Below, piece by piece: positions 25,539 through 33,859 of a stretch of DNA of 64,000 bases (position 1 is its first letter; the number at the start of each line of letters is the position of its first letter). Position numbers and translations under genes: made by a program. Under the pieces are notes generated by a model. The model saw nothing but the letters and a program-made list of their open reading frames with translations, did not search any database and had not been told where the DNA came from. The stretch comes from Chloroflexota bacterium (GTDB lineage Bacteria; Chloroflexota; Anaerolineae; Anaerolineales; Villigracilaceae): NCBI GenBank assembly GCA_021787595.1, contig JAJYLQ010000001.1:202622-266621 (forward strand), read 5' to 3'.

Positions 25539-27209
25539 TTATTCTATCGAAACGATGAATTGATAATGCGGCTGCCCGCCGTCCTGCAATTCGATCTCGA
25601 GGTTGGGATAAACCTCGCGCACCACATCCACGATGCGATTCGCATCGGACTGGTTCATCTCTTCGCCATGGATCAACGTGACCAGTTCGTGTTCTTCAGC
25701 GTTGGCCTTCTTCAACAAATCGAGCAGGCCTTCTTCGACGGATTTTGCCGAAGCCACCAGCTTGCCGTCCAGCAAGGCAATGACCTGGCCCTCTTTCACG
25801 TTCACGCCATCAATCTCGACCGAACGCGTCGCGGTCGTCACCTCGCCTGATTTGACGGAGGCCAAAGATTTGGTCATCTTCTCGGCAACGGAATCCAGCT
25901 CGCCGTCCGGGTTGTGAACGAGCATGGCGGCCAATCCCTGCGGCACCGATTTGCTCGGCACCACGGCCACTTTTTTCACCGTCACATCTTTGGCCTGGTT
26001 GGCAGCCATCACAATATTTTTATTATTCGGGAGAATGATGACTTTATCCGTTGGCAGGTTTTCGAACGCCGACAAGATTTCCTGCGTGGACGGATTCATC
26101 GTCTGTCCGCCCTCGACGATGGCTGCCGCGCCGAGGCTGGCGAAGATGCGGCTCAATCCCGGACCGGGAGATACAACCACCACTGCAATTTGATTCGGCT
26201 CGATCCTCGCCAGTTCGAGTTTCCCGCCGCGCGATCCGGCGTTGATATCTTCCATTTGCGCCACGAGGTTCTCCATGGCGACCTTTGTGATCGTGCCGAT
26301 GTTCATGATGTAATCAATCGGCTCATAGCGTTTGTCGGTCGGCACGTGGATGTGCATGCGGTACATGCCTTCGCCTTCGCCCACTTGAATGGACGTGCCC
26401 ATCGCTTCCAGTCTGTTATAGAACTTCTGCAGTTCGAAGTGACTGTTCGGGAAAAAATCCACGACGACTTCGAAGTCCTGGCCGTCTTCGACTTCCTGCA
26501 TGGCATTCTCGAAATTCAAGGAGGAAAGCGGCTGGACGGTGGCAAGCGGCACATCGAGCGGCTCGCCGTTGATGTGCCGCATCATCCCCTCCAAAATATA
26601 AAATAGACCTTTGCCGCCGGAGTCAACGACACCAGCCTGTTTCAAAACCGGAAGCAATTCCGGCGTGTGATTGACGGCTTGGTCCGCGGCAGGCACGCAT
26701 CTTGCCAGGACTTCAATCGGGTCCTGCGTTTCTGACAGCGCGGACTCCGCTGCGGCTGCCGCGTCCTTCGCGACGGTGAGGATGGTCCCCTCCACGGGTT
26801 TGACCACACCTTTATACGCGGTGTCGCGCGCTTCGACAAAGCCGCGCACGAGGGACGCCGCGTCGATCACCTCGCAATCCTGAAGTCCACGCGCGAAACC
26901 GCGCCACAACTGCGAAAGGATCACGCCCGAATTGCCGCGCGCGCCCATCAATGCGCCTTTGGCAACCATCGCCATCATCCGGCCTGCATGTCTCTCCGCC
27001 GAATCCTTGACCTCGTTCCAAGCTGAGGTCATGGTGAGCATCATGTTCGTTCCGGTATCGCCATCGGGAACAGGAAATACATTCAATGAATTGACTGTTT
27101 GCTGGTTGGTCTTCAGCCACATCAAACCGGCTTCGACCAGATGCTTGACTGCCTGGCCGTCATAAGGCCGGTTACGCAATCGCTCGAGGCGTGCACGATC
27201 CACACTCAT
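25539..27209 (-). CDS. fakA: DAK2 domain fatty acid kinase, FakA-like
   Basis: This 556-residue protein is of the YloV/FakA type. The N-terminal DhaL (DAK2) ATP-binding domain contains NVFPVPDGDTGTNMMLTM with the metal-binding aspartates, and GARGNSGVILSQ. A middle domain follows, then a C-terminal DegV-like domain. FakA phosphorylates fatty acids held by DegV/FakB carriers and feeds them into phospholipid synthesis. It is transcribed after asp23 with a 12 nt gap, the standard asp23-fakA order, and degV is downstream. Confidence 0.92.
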   Translation of the reverse strand: MSVDRARLERLRNRPYDGQAVKHLVEAGLMWLKTNQQTVNSLNVFPVPDGDTGTNMMLTMTSAWNEVKDSAERHAGRMMAMVAKGALMGARGNSGVILSQLWRGFARGLQDCEVIDAASLVRGFVEARDTAYKGVVKPVEGTILTVAKDAAAAAESALSETQDPIEVLARCVPAADQAVNHTPELLPVLKQAGVVDSGGKGLFYILEGMMRHINGEPLDVPLATVQPLSSLNFENAMQEVEDGQDFEVVVDFFPNSHFELQKFYNRLEAMGTSIQVGEGEGMYRMHIHVPTDKRYEPIDYIMNIGTITKVAMENLVAQMEDINAGSRGGKLELARIEPNQIAVVVVSPGPGLSRIFASLGAAAIVEGGQTMNPSTQEILSAFENLPTDKVIILPNNKNIVMAANQAKDVTVKKVAVVPSKSVPQGLAAMLVHNPDGELDSVAEKMTKSLASVKSGEVTTATRSVEIDGVNVKEGQVIALLDGKLVASAKSVEEGLLDLLKKANAEEHELVTLIHGEEMNQSDANRIVDVVREVYPNLEIELQDGGQPHYQFIVSIE

Positions 27210-27221
27210 TAAATCTTTCTC

Positions 27222-27578
27222 CTAATCCGAATTGCTGACGCGCAGGCCAGCGACATGAATGTTGACTTCGTGAACCGGCATCCCCAGCGCCTTTTCGACG
27301 TGGAATTTGACCGTGTTGGCAACGCTATCCGCCACCGTTGTGACGCGCGTGCCATATTCGATGATGATGTAGATGTCAATGTCAATGTTCTCGCCATCGT
27401 AGCGCACGGAAACGCCGCGCGCCGGTTCGCGCGTGATCGTCTGCGCCAACCCCTCCGCCAGATTCTTCGGCGCGAGACCGACCACGCCGTACGATTCCAG
27501 CGTGGCATGATACGCGATCGCTGCGACCGCGCCCGGTGCAATGTGGATTCCGCCCAGTGAAGTAGTTTCTTCGCCCAT
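27222..27578 (-). CDS. Asp23/Gls24 family protein
   Basis: This 118-residue Asp23/Gls24 family protein contains GGIHIAPGAVAAIAYHATLE at its start and VNTVKFHVEKALGM-like sequence near 90-100 (here ANTVKFHVEKALG). Family members are envelope-associated and often precede fakA. It is divergent from rpmB, also a common arrangement. Confidence 0.9.
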   Translation of the reverse strand: MGEETTSLGGIHIAPGAVAAIAYHATLESYGVVGLAPKNLAEGLAQTITREPARGVSVRYDGENIDIDIYIIIEYGTRVTTVADSVANTVKFHVEKALGMPVHEVNIHVAGLRVSNSD

Positions 27579-27613
27579 GGTTTCCTCTCGTCCTTTTATT
27601 GTAACAAATTGCT

Positions 27614-27642
27614 TTGAGGAAGGTTACGTTCTGTGGTACAAT
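27614..27642 (+). promoter_or_regulatory. Predicted promoter of rpmB
   Basis: TTGAGG (27614-27619), a 17 bp spacer and TACAAT (27637-27642) form a good sigma-70 promoter. The ~105 nt leader contains a GGCAGG/CCTGCC stem (near 27712-27731), which might serve autoregulation. Confidence 0.6.
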
Positions 27643-27753
27643 GCCCTGCCCTGTCGAACGAAGATGCAGGCGTTCTTCCTGCGCAAGGGCAGGAAGGCAA
27701 TTGTAATCGTTAGGCAGGAAAAACACCTGCCATTTTGGAAAGGAACGTGTGCA

Positions 27754-27939
27754 ATGGCTAAATGTGCAAACTGCGGCAAGACCACCACTTTTGGGCATAA
27801 CCGCTCGTTCTCCCTGCGCGCCACCAACCGGGATTTCAAACCCAATCTTCAAAAGGTGACGATCATGAAGAATGGCCGCAAGGTCAAACAGGTTTTGTGC
27901 GCCAAGTGCATCAAGGCGCTCGGTAAAGCGGCAGCGTAG
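27754..27939 (+). CDS. rpmB: 50S ribosomal protein L28
   Basis: This 61-residue L28 has two CxxC pairs (CANC at 4-7 and CAKC at 49-52), so it is the zinc-binding form. It shows GHNRSFSLRATNRDFKPNLQ, the conserved core. The start is the MAKCANCG methionine behind AAAGGAA; the longer frame upstream is leader. The order rpmB, asp23, fakA is conserved in many bacteria. Confidence 0.95.
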   Translation: MAKCANCGKTTTFGHNRSFSLRATNRDFKPNLQKVTIMKNGRKVKQVLCAKCIKALGKAAA

Positions 27940-28094
27940 TAATCTTCGATTGCCCACAAAGTCATGGCGAAAGCCGTGATTTTTGTTTAAGACCAATACC
28001 TCCGCCATTTGTGGGACAATTTGGCAAATTGTCCCTATGTTCGCCGCTCCCGATGCCGCATTGGCGAAAGTATTGTAAGACGATTGCTTTTTTA

Positions 28095-28162
28095 AACACA
28101 AAGGACACAACGGACACGAAGAAAAAAAGGGTTCCCTTGCGCACCTTTGTGAACTTCGTGTT
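28095..28162. repeat. Intergenic hairpin, CACGAAGG family
   Basis: AACACAAAGG and GGACACGAAG on the left face CACCTTTGTGAACTTCGTGTT on the right. It fills the gap between rpmB and rpe, which holds no other feature I can support. Confidence 0.6.
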
Positions 28163-28175
28163 AAAAAGTTTGTAG

Positions 28176-28868
28176 CTACAACTCGCGGACGCGCTTCGCT
28201 GGAATTTGTTTCATCGCATCGCGCAATGCGCTGATCCCCGCTTCGATTCCATTTGGATGATCGAACACCGCATTGCCCGCGACGAAAACGTTTGCCCCGG
28301 CGTCTTTCATTTTAGGCAGCGTCTCAGCCGAGATGCCGCCGTCCACTTCGAGATACGCGGACGATTTTATTTTGTCCAATTGTTTGCGAATTTCAGCCGC
28401 CTTTTCCGCGGTCTCGGGCAAAAAGGCCTGACCGGAGAATCCCGGGTTGACGCTCATCACCAAAACCAAATCCGCCAGATGCAAAACCGGTTCGATGGCC
28501 GAAACGGGCGTGCCGGGATTCAACGTCACGCCAGCCAGACAGCCCAGCGATTTGATATGCTGCAGCGTTCTATGTATATGCGGGCAGGTTTCCACGTGAA
28601 CCGTCAGATGCGACGCGCCGGCTGTGGCGAATGCTTCGAGGTAACGTTCGGGCTGTTCGATCATCAGATGCACATCGAGCGGAAGTTTAGTCGCGCGCCT
28701 GAACGTCTCGACGAGGAACGGGCCCATCGTTATGTTCGGAACGAAGTGACCGTCCATTACGTCAACGTGGATCCAATCCGCGCCGGCGGATTCGCACGCG
28801 GTAATCGCCTCCTTGAGTCGAAGAAAGTCAGAGGCGACGATGGAGGGGGCAATAAGATATTGGGTCAT
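28176..28868 (-). CDS. rpe: Ribulose-phosphate 3-epimerase
   Basis: This is a 230-residue TIM-barrel enzyme that interconverts ribulose-5-P and xylulose-5-P in the pentose phosphate pathway. Seen: IAPSIVASDFLRL, the metal-site HVDVMDGHFVPNITMGP, VLVMSVNPGFSGQ and LEVDGGIS. Length is normal. It overlaps the protein kinase stop by 4 nt, so the two are coupled, a combination also seen where PASTA-type kinases sit next to rpe. Confidence 0.95.
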   Translation of the reverse strand: MTQYLIAPSIVASDFLRLKEAITACESAGADWIHVDVMDGHFVPNITMGPFLVETFRRATKLPLDVHLMIEQPERYLEAFATAGASHLTVHVETCPHIHRTLQHIKSLGCLAGVTLNPGTPVSAIEPVLHLADLVLVMSVNPGFSGQAFLPETAEKAAEIRKQLDKIKSSAYLEVDGGISAETLPKMKDAGANVFVAGNAVFDHPNGIEAGISALRDAMKQIPAKRVREL

Positions 28869-29956
28869 TTTATCGGTGGATTATACGTGAAATAAACCCA
28901 CATCCAGAACGGGATCAATCCGAAGACAGCCACCAGTGCCAGCAGGCCAAGAGCCACGGAGCCCCAATCAATATCCGAAAGCAGTTCGGACCAATCGAAG
29001 GATTCGAATACTTGTTGGGTTGGCTGCGGAGGCACGGCGGGTTCGGGTGCAGGGACCGCTTCCCAGACGGAGGCCGGCGCGACTTCCGGGGTCAGGTTCA
29101 GCGGCGAAGCGGTTGGGATGTCGCGCTGCATTCCAAACTTCATCAGGACGCGCATCAGCTGGTCAGCCGTGCGGTAACGCGCAGCTGGTTCTTTGGACAA
29201 AACCTTCAAAATGATTTCTTCCAGCGCCTGCGGAATATCAGGCACATATTCGCTGGGCGGCACCGGGTCGGCATTCAAATGCTGGCGTGCCAGCTCTTCG
29301 GCGGTCGAGCCGGTAAATGGCAGTGTGCCTGTCAGGATTTCATACAACACGACACCCAGCGAATACACATCGGAGGATGGGCTGGGCGCGTGGCCCGCGG
29401 CCTGCTCCGGCGAAAAGTATTGCGGCGAGCCCCACACCACATCCGTGCGCTCATCGGGGTTGATCGTTGCCAGCGCGCGCGCAATCCCAAAGTCCGTGAC
29501 CTTGAGGCGTTGATCCGGCGTGACCAGCATGTTGTGCGGTTTGACGTCACAGTGGATGACGCCCGCGCGGTGAGCGTATCCGATGCCCGCGCACGCCTGC
29601 ACGATCAACGGGATCCCCTCCTCGACTGTGAAGCGGCCGCGCTTGCGAAGCAGGGACTTCAGGTCCGTACCCGGCACCAGTTCCATGACGATGAACGGCT
29701 GCCCGTTATCGAAACCGAAATCATAAACCGTGACAATGTTCGGGTGCGACAGATTCGCTACGGATTGCGCCTCATTGCGGAACTGCGCTTCAAAGTCCGG
29801 GTTGTGTTCGTGGTCGTCGCGCAAAACTTTGATCGCCACGTTGCGATTCAAAAGCATGTCGCGGGCGCGGTAGATGTTTGCCATGCCGCCCGTGCCAAAA
29901 CGTTCGAGCAGCTGGTAACGATTGTTGAGCAAACGTCCTTCGCCATTTTGAAGCAT
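28865..29956 (-). CDS. Membrane Ser/Thr protein kinase (Hanks type)
   Basis: This 363-residue protein has an N-terminal kinase domain (about 14-275): glycine loop GTGGMANIY at 21-29, K43 in VAIKVL, catalytic D137 in HCDVKPHN, and DFG at 155-157. HCD replaces the more common HRD, so it is a non-RD-type kinase. The activation segment has GSPQYFSPEQA. A single C-terminal membrane helix (about 335-357) ends the protein, without PASTA repeats. The start at 29956 follows a TATAAT box by 7 nt, so the mRNA is probably leaderless. Confidence 0.9.
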   Translation of the reverse strand: MLQNGEGRLLNNRYQLLERFGTGGMANIYRARDMLLNRNVAIKVLRDDHEHNPDFEAQFRNEAQSVANLSHPNIVTVYDFGFDNGQPFIVMELVPGTDLKSLLRKRGRFTVEEGIPLIVQACAGIGYAHRAGVIHCDVKPHNMLVTPDQRLKVTDFGIARALATINPDERTDVVWGSPQYFSPEQAAGHAPSPSSDVYSLGVVLYEILTGTLPFTGSTAEELARQHLNADPVPPSEYVPDIPQALEEIILKVLSKEPAARYRTADQLMRVLMKFGMQRDIPTASPLNLTPEVAPASVWEAVPAPEPAVPPQPTQQVFESFDWSELLSDIDWGSVALGLLALVAVFGLIPFWMWVYFTYNPPIK

Positions 29957-29969
29957 CGAGGCGATTATA
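29957..29969 (-). promoter_or_regulatory. TATAAT box 7 nt before kinase start
   Basis: On the minus strand TATAAT (29964-29969), 7 nt, then ATG at 29956. The spacing matches the other leaderless candidates and also fixes the start codon, since longer upstream frames lie in simple repeats. Confidence 0.65.
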
Positions 29970-29979
29970 ACAGGGAGAC

Positions 29980-30132
29980 GAGAGTGGAGAATAGAGAATG
30001 GGGAATGGGGAATGGTAAATGGGGAATGGGGAATAGAAGCTGGAATCTGCTTCTCACTTCTCTCTTCTACCCATTTTCTATTCTCCATTTTCTATTCTCC
30101 ATCCTCCATCCTCTATTCTCCATCCTCCATCT
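29980..30132. repeat. GGGAATGG/CCATTTTC tandem and inverted simple repeat
   Basis: Several GAGAATAGAGAATGGGGAAT-type units on the left face an inverted array of CTATTCTCCATTTTCTATTC-type units on the right, around AGCTGGAATCTGCTT. It could fold into a long hairpin between the divergent kinase and lipid kinase genes. Confidence 0.7.
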
Positions 30133-30140
30133 TTATCCCT

Positions 30141-30153
30141 TATAATCCCACCC
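30141..30153 (+). promoter_or_regulatory. TATAAT box 7 nt before lipid kinase start
   Basis: TATAAT (30141-30146) and CCCACCC precede the ATG at 30154. There is no Shine-Dalgarno. This is a leaderless candidate. Confidence 0.65.
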
Positions 30154-31098
30154 ATGCGTAATGGACTGCTTCTCTACAATCCAGCCGCCGGGCGCGTGTC
30201 CGTCCGCACGTTCGTGCGCGGCATCATCCGCCCGTTGAAAGCCGCAGGCTGGCGCGTGGACATTGCCGAGACATTGAGCGGAAGCCATGCCACACAGGTG
30301 GCGCGTCACGCCGCGGACGAAAAATATGATGCCGTCTTCGCCATCGGCGGTGACGGGACCATCAGTCAAATTGCCAACGGATTGCTCAACTCTGAAACTG
30401 CACTGGGAGTTCTGCCTGCAGGCACGATGAACGTGTGGGCGATGGAACTTGGTCAGCACACGTTCGATTTACTGCATAACCGCGCTTTGCAGCAGAACGC
30501 GCGCCTGCTTGCGGACGCGCCCATTTACCGCGTGGACGCAGGCTTGTGCAACGGCCGCGCGTTCCTGCTGTGGGCAGGCGTCGGCATTGATGCGATCACC
30601 ATCCGGGCGCTCGAGCCGCGTCCGCGCCTTGCCAAATATGTTTCGGTGCCGCAATATTTTGCCGCGACGGTTTGGAATGTCGCCATCTGGCACGGCATGG
30701 ATTTGCGCGTCTGGGCGGACGACCAGCGCGTGGAAGGACATTATCTTCTGGCGGTTGCAACGAACATCCGGCGTTATGTTGGTGGTATCGCCGTTCTTTC
30801 GCCGAACGCCTATCTCGACGACGGCGAAATGGACATCTGGCTGATGAGCGGAAACAACATCGCCGATGCGCTTCGCCACTTCTTCGACCTGTTGGCGGGC
30901 CGCCATTTAAACAGTGACCAAGCGCGTTGTTTATCCTTCCGTTCCGCGCGGATCGAATCGGATACCGCGTTCTCGCTTCAAATGGATGGCGAGCCGATGC
31001 TGGGCGGCAAACAAGTCGAACTCAGGATCGAGAAACAAGCATTGAAGGTCATCATGCCGCCGAAAGGATTGGCTTTGCTCAAGGAAAAACATTCATGA
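30154..31098 (+). CDS. Diacylglycerol/lipid kinase of the YegS/DagK type
   Basis: This 314-residue soluble lipid kinase has YNPAAGR near 8-14, AIGGDGTISQIANGLL near 66-81 and LGVLPAGTMNVWAMELG near 88-104, the DAGK catalytic domain motifs. The C-terminal beta-sandwich domain includes LQMDGEPMLGGK. It phosphorylates a lipid, possibly diacylglycerol; the exact substrate is not determinable. The stop overlaps the next ATG by 4 nt. Confidence 0.9.
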   Translation: MRNGLLLYNPAAGRVSVRTFVRGIIRPLKAAGWRVDIAETLSGSHATQVARHAADEKYDAVFAIGGDGTISQIANGLLNSETALGVLPAGTMNVWAMELGQHTFDLLHNRALQQNARLLADAPIYRVDAGLCNGRAFLLWAGVGIDAITIRALEPRPRLAKYVSVPQYFAATVWNVAIWHGMDLRVWADDQRVEGHYLLAVATNIRRYVGGIAVLSPNAYLDDGEMDIWLMSGNNIADALRHFFDLLAGRHLNSDQARCLSFRSARIESDTAFSLQMDGEPMLGGKQVELRIEKQALKVIMPPKGLALLKEKHS

Positions 31099-32168
31099 CG
31101 CGCCCCCAAAAGTTCCTTGCCGAGAATCCATTCAGTGTTTTGCTTTTGGCCCTGCCGCTGACGCTTGCCGCGCAATTGCTCGGCTGGTCCGCGATGGCAA
31201 TTTTCATTCTGGCCGCGATCGGAATCATTCCGCTGGCCGCGTACATTGGTGAGGCGACCGATAATCTGGCTGCATACACGAGTCCGCGCGTCGGCGCGCT
31301 GCTCAATGCCACGCTCGGCAACGCCGCGGAACTCATCATCACGATCACCGCAGTGCAGGCTGGTTTGCTGGAACTGGTCAAAGCGTCCATCACCGGTTCG
31401 ATCATCGGCAACCTTTTGCTTGTGCTTGGATTTGCGATGGTATTCGGCGGCGTCAGGCACGGAATCCAAACATTCAACAAGCGCAATGCCAGCCGCAATG
31501 CCATCCTGTTGGTACTGGCAGTCGTCACGCTGATCATCCCATCGGCGTTCAGCCAATCCATTGCCGAGGTCAACAACGGTAACGTCGAGATCTTGAGCAT
31601 CGGCGTGGCGATCATCATGCTGGCGTTATACGGCTTTGGCCTCTTCGATGCGTCGCATTCGAAAGAGAGTCCGTTATCTCATGCTTTGCCAAAAAACGAT
31701 CTGCCCGGCTGGTCTCTCTGGCAGGTCATTGCCATTTTGGTCCTATCCACTTTAGGCGTGGTCTGGTTGAGCGAAACGCTGGTCCATTTGGCCGAAGAGG
31801 TCATCAAAGGTTTCGGCGTCTCCGAATTTTTCCTCGGCATCATCCTCGTGCCATTGATCGGCAACGTGGCCGAACATCTGGTCGCGGTGCAGATGGCGCT
31901 CAAAAACAAAATGGAACTCAGCACCGAGATCGCGATTTCATCGAGTTTGCAAATCGCATTATTCGTCGCGCCGCTGCTGGTCTTTATCAGCCTCCTGCTC
32001 GGTCATCCGCTTCAAATCATCTTCAATCGTTTTGAATTATTGGCGCTGTTGACGGCTGTGGTCATCTCCGCGCTGGTTTCCGCGGATGGCGAATCGACAT
32101 GGCTCGAGGGCGTTGGCCTGCTGGCCGTCTATTTGATTTTTGGACTGGCATTTTTCTTATTACCATGA
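31095..32168 (+). CDS. Ca2+/H+ antiporter (CAX family)
   Basis: This 357-residue membrane exchanger has about 11 hydrophobic segments and two inverted-repeat halves. Each half carries the ion-binding signature: GNAAELIITITAVQAG in the first and GNVAEHLVAVQMALKN in the second. CAX proteins export calcium in exchange for protons. It is coupled by ATGA overlap to the lipid kinase before it and to the SH3-like gene after it. Confidence 0.93.
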   Translation: MTRPQKFLAENPFSVLLLALPLTLAAQLLGWSAMAIFILAAIGIIPLAAYIGEATDNLAAYTSPRVGALLNATLGNAAELIITITAVQAGLLELVKASITGSIIGNLLLVLGFAMVFGGVRHGIQTFNKRNASRNAILLVLAVVTLIIPSAFSQSIAEVNNGNVEILSIGVAIIMLALYGFGLFDASHSKESPLSHALPKNDLPGWSLWQVIAILVLSTLGVVWLSETLVHLAEEVIKGFGVSEFFLGIILVPLIGNVAEHLVAVQMALKNKMELSTEIAISSSLQIALFVAPLLVFISLLLGHPLQIIFNRFELLALLTAVVISALVSADGESTWLEGVGLLAVYLIFGLAFFLLP

Positions 32169-32638
32169 ACCGGAACACTCCGCCTTCTTTCATCAATGTT
32201 TGGACGGTCCTCGGTGCAATCGTTTTTGCCGGGATTCTGCTCATCACCACGTTGATCGCGATCAATTGGATTCAGCCGCATCAAACCGGGACCGTTGGCT
32301 TTTCTCCCGCTGATCTGACCATCATCGCGCCCCCAACTCCCACCGTCAACGCGCCGACCGCGACTCCCGATGGAACCGTGACTCCCCCGCCGGATCAGAT
32401 CGCGGTTGGGAGGTACGTCCAGATTTCCGGCACTGGCGGCGACGGATTGCGAATCCGCTCCGCGCCGGGTTTGAGCAGTGACACGGTTTTTCGCGGCGAC
32501 GAATCCGAAACGTTCGTTGTGCAGAAAGGCCCGCAGCAAGCGGACGGTTATACCTGGTGGTATGTCGTCGCGCCGTACGACAACACGCGCGCCGGCTGGG
32601 CCGCCGCAAATTACCTGGCGGTTGTGCCATCGCCGTAG
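32165..32638 (+). CDS. Membrane-anchored SH3-like domain protein
   Basis: This 157-residue protein has one N-terminal helix (about 12-34), a Pro/Thr linker (APPTPTVNAPTATPDG), and a bacterial SH3-like domain with DGLRIRSAPGLSSDTVFRGD and TWWYVVAP...AGWAAANYL. SH3b domains often bind wall peptides. The ATG overlaps the antiporter stop. A longer in-frame start at 32099 would lie inside the antiporter gene and is rejected. Confidence 0.8.
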   Translation: MNRNTPPSFINVWTVLGAIVFAGILLITTLIAINWIQPHQTGTVGFSPADLTIIAPPTPTVNAPTATPDGTVTPPPDQIAVGRYVQISGTGGDGLRIRSAPGLSSDTVFRGDESETFVVQKGPQQADGYTWWYVVAPYDNTRAGWAAANYLAVVPSP

Positions 32639-32645
32639 ATTTTGT

Positions 32646-32695
32646 AAGGGCGGACCTGTGTGTCCGCCCTGGACAACACATAGGTCTGCCCCGAC
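32646..32695. repeat. Intergenic palindrome, GGGCGGACC..GGTCCGCCC family
   Basis: AGGGCGGACCTGTGTGTCCG with its continuation CCCT forms a hairpin, followed by ATAGGTCTGCCCCGACGG. A copy with the same building blocks lies at 62563-62619. Confidence 0.6.
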
Positions 32696-32705
32696 GGAGA
32701 ATATC

Positions 32706-33053
32706 ATGAACGAAAAACCGACCAACATTACGGTCAACAAGAAAACACGCGAGTTCACGATCAATTGGGAAGATGGGCACGTCAGCACCTATCCGTTTGG
32801 ATTACTGCGCGCGGCCTGTCCCTGCGCCTCATGCCGCGGCGGGCACGAAAACATGAAGTCCGAGCCGGGCGCGGACGTGTTCGATATCCAATTGGAAGAT
32901 TCGCCGATGACGCGCATCAATGAGGTCAAGGCCGTTGGCTCCTACGCCCTGACCATCGTCTGGGAGGACGGCCACGACTATGGGATTTACAACTGGCATT
33001 ACCTGCGCGCATTGTGCCCATGCGAGGAAGATCGAGCGAGGTATGGACGATAA
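32706..33053 (+). CDS. DUF971 domain protein
   Basis: This 115-residue DUF971 (GBBH-like N-terminal) protein binds zinc in homologous folds. It shows FTINWEDGHVSTYPFGLLRA, CPCASCRGG, and a C-terminal WHYLRALCPCEEDRARYG. Such proteins accompany MRP/ApbC and iron-sulfur assembly in some genomes; the role here is unknown. Part of its 3' end is repeated, diverged, at 33719 beyond a MNT/HEPN pair. Confidence 0.85.
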   Translation: MNEKPTNITVNKKTREFTINWEDGHVSTYPFGLLRAACPCASCRGGHENMKSEPGADVFDIQLEDSPMTRINEVKAVGSYALTIVWEDGHDYGIYNWHYLRALCPCEEDRARYGR

Positions 33054-33069
33054 CAAAATTCCAGCGTGC

Positions 33070-33082
33070 TATAATTTAATCC
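33070..33082 (+). promoter_or_regulatory. TATAAT box 7 nt before MNT start
   Basis: TATAAT (33070-33075) and TTAATCC precede a GTG start at 33083. The MNT/HEPN pair therefore likely carries its own leaderless promoter. Confidence 0.6.
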
Positions 33083-33388
33083 GTGAGAAGCAGGAAGGTT
33101 ATCTTCCCCCGCAAAAAGATTGCTGAATTCTGCGAACGTTGGGGAGTCACTGAGTTCTCGGTGTTTGGGTCTGTCCTGCGCGATGATTTCCGCCCTGATA
33201 GTGACATTGATGTGCTGTTAACGATTGATCCGCAGGCTCGCATCGGACTGTTTGAATTAGCGGATATGAAGATCGAACTGCAAGAGATGTTCAAGCGCCC
33301 CGTTGATCTGGTCGAGAAGGAAGGATTACGCAATCCCTATCGAAGACGCGAAATCCTGCGGACAGCGAAGGTTATTTATGCCGCATGA
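33083..33388 (+). CDS. mntA: MntA-type minimal nucleotidyltransferase antitoxin
   Basis: This 101-residue nucleotidyltransferase has the motif FSVFGSVLRDDFRPDSDIDVL near 25-45, with catalytic aspartates in DID, and a later D (VDLVEK) as third ligand. MntA proteins neutralise HepT by AMPylating a tyrosine. The GTG start at 33083 is chosen because TATAAT lies 7 nt upstream. It overlaps hepT by 11 nt. Confidence 0.88.
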   Translation: MRSRKVIFPRKKIAEFCERWGVTEFSVFGSVLRDDFRPDSDIDVLLTIDPQARIGLFELADMKIELQEMFKRPVDLVEKEGLRNPYRRREILRTAKVIYAA

Positions 33389-33719
33389 TGAACCGGCTAA
33401 ATCATATTTGTGGGATATGCGCGAATCTGCGCTGGAAATCGTCGAGTTCATGCGTGATGTAAAATTCCATGAGTTCGAGAAAAACAAAATGCTGCGCTCC
33501 GCAGTTGAAAGGCACCTGCTCGTGATCGGCGAGGCTGCGGTTCATATTTCTCCTCAATTTCGCAAACAACATCCTGAAATCACATGGACAAGGTTGGTTG
33601 AATTGCGAAATATTTTGGCGCATGAATACGGAGAAACATTGTTGAATCGCGTCTGGGTCGCGGCCAGTCAAGGAGTGCCGGAATTACTTGTTGAATTAAA
33701 AAGGCTGCTTCCCGATTAA
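33378..33719 (+). CDS. hepT: HepT-like HEPN ribonuclease toxin
   Basis: This 113-residue HEPN (DUF86) protein carries the active-site motif RNILAHEY at about 77-84, which fits RX4HXY. R and H are the ribonuclease residues, and the Y is the residue AMPylated by MntA in characterised systems. AVERHLLVIGEAA is the other family signature. It overlaps mntA by 11 nt. Its stop codon abuts the DUF971 remnant. Confidence 0.9.
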   Translation: MPHDEPAKSYLWDMRESALEIVEFMRDVKFHEFEKNKMLRSAVERHLLVIGEAAVHISPQFRKQHPEITWTRLVELRNILAHEYGETLLNRVWVAASQGVPELLVELKRLLPD

Positions 33720-33838
33720 CCATCGCCGGGGATGACGGCCACGATTATGGAACCTCCGGCTGGCGTTATTTGCGCGCGTTGTGCCCATGCGAGGAAAATC
33801 GGAAAAAGCATGGAAAAATAAAACTGACGGTCACCTGA
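33719..33838 (+). pseudogene. 3' remnant of a second DUF971 gene
   Basis: The frame encodes TIAGDDGHDYGTSGWRYLRA followed by LCPCEENRKKHG, homologous to the last ~35 residues of the DUF971 protein at 32706 (TIVWEDGHDYGIYNWHYLRA). The first homologous codon begins at the last base of the hepT stop. The N-terminal two thirds are absent. Differences (GTSGWR versus GIYNWH) show an old or paralogous copy, not a fresh target-site duplication. The frame runs on into the terminator. Confidence 0.8.
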
Positions 33839-33859
33839 GAAAGCGACCGTCAGTTTTTT
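33818..33859. terminator. Bidirectional terminator between DUF971 remnant and TPR gene
   Basis: The 12 bp stem AAACTGACGGTC (33821-33832) pairs with GACCGTCAGTTT (33845-33856). T-rich tails follow on both strands (TTTTTT on plus; TTTTATTTTT on minus). It separates convergent genes. Confidence 0.85.

Noticed and set aside
28865..29956. Kinase considered a pseudokinase because HRD is replaced by HCD
   Set aside because: The catalytic Asp, the Lys of VAIKVL and DFG are all intact, so loss of activity is not supported.
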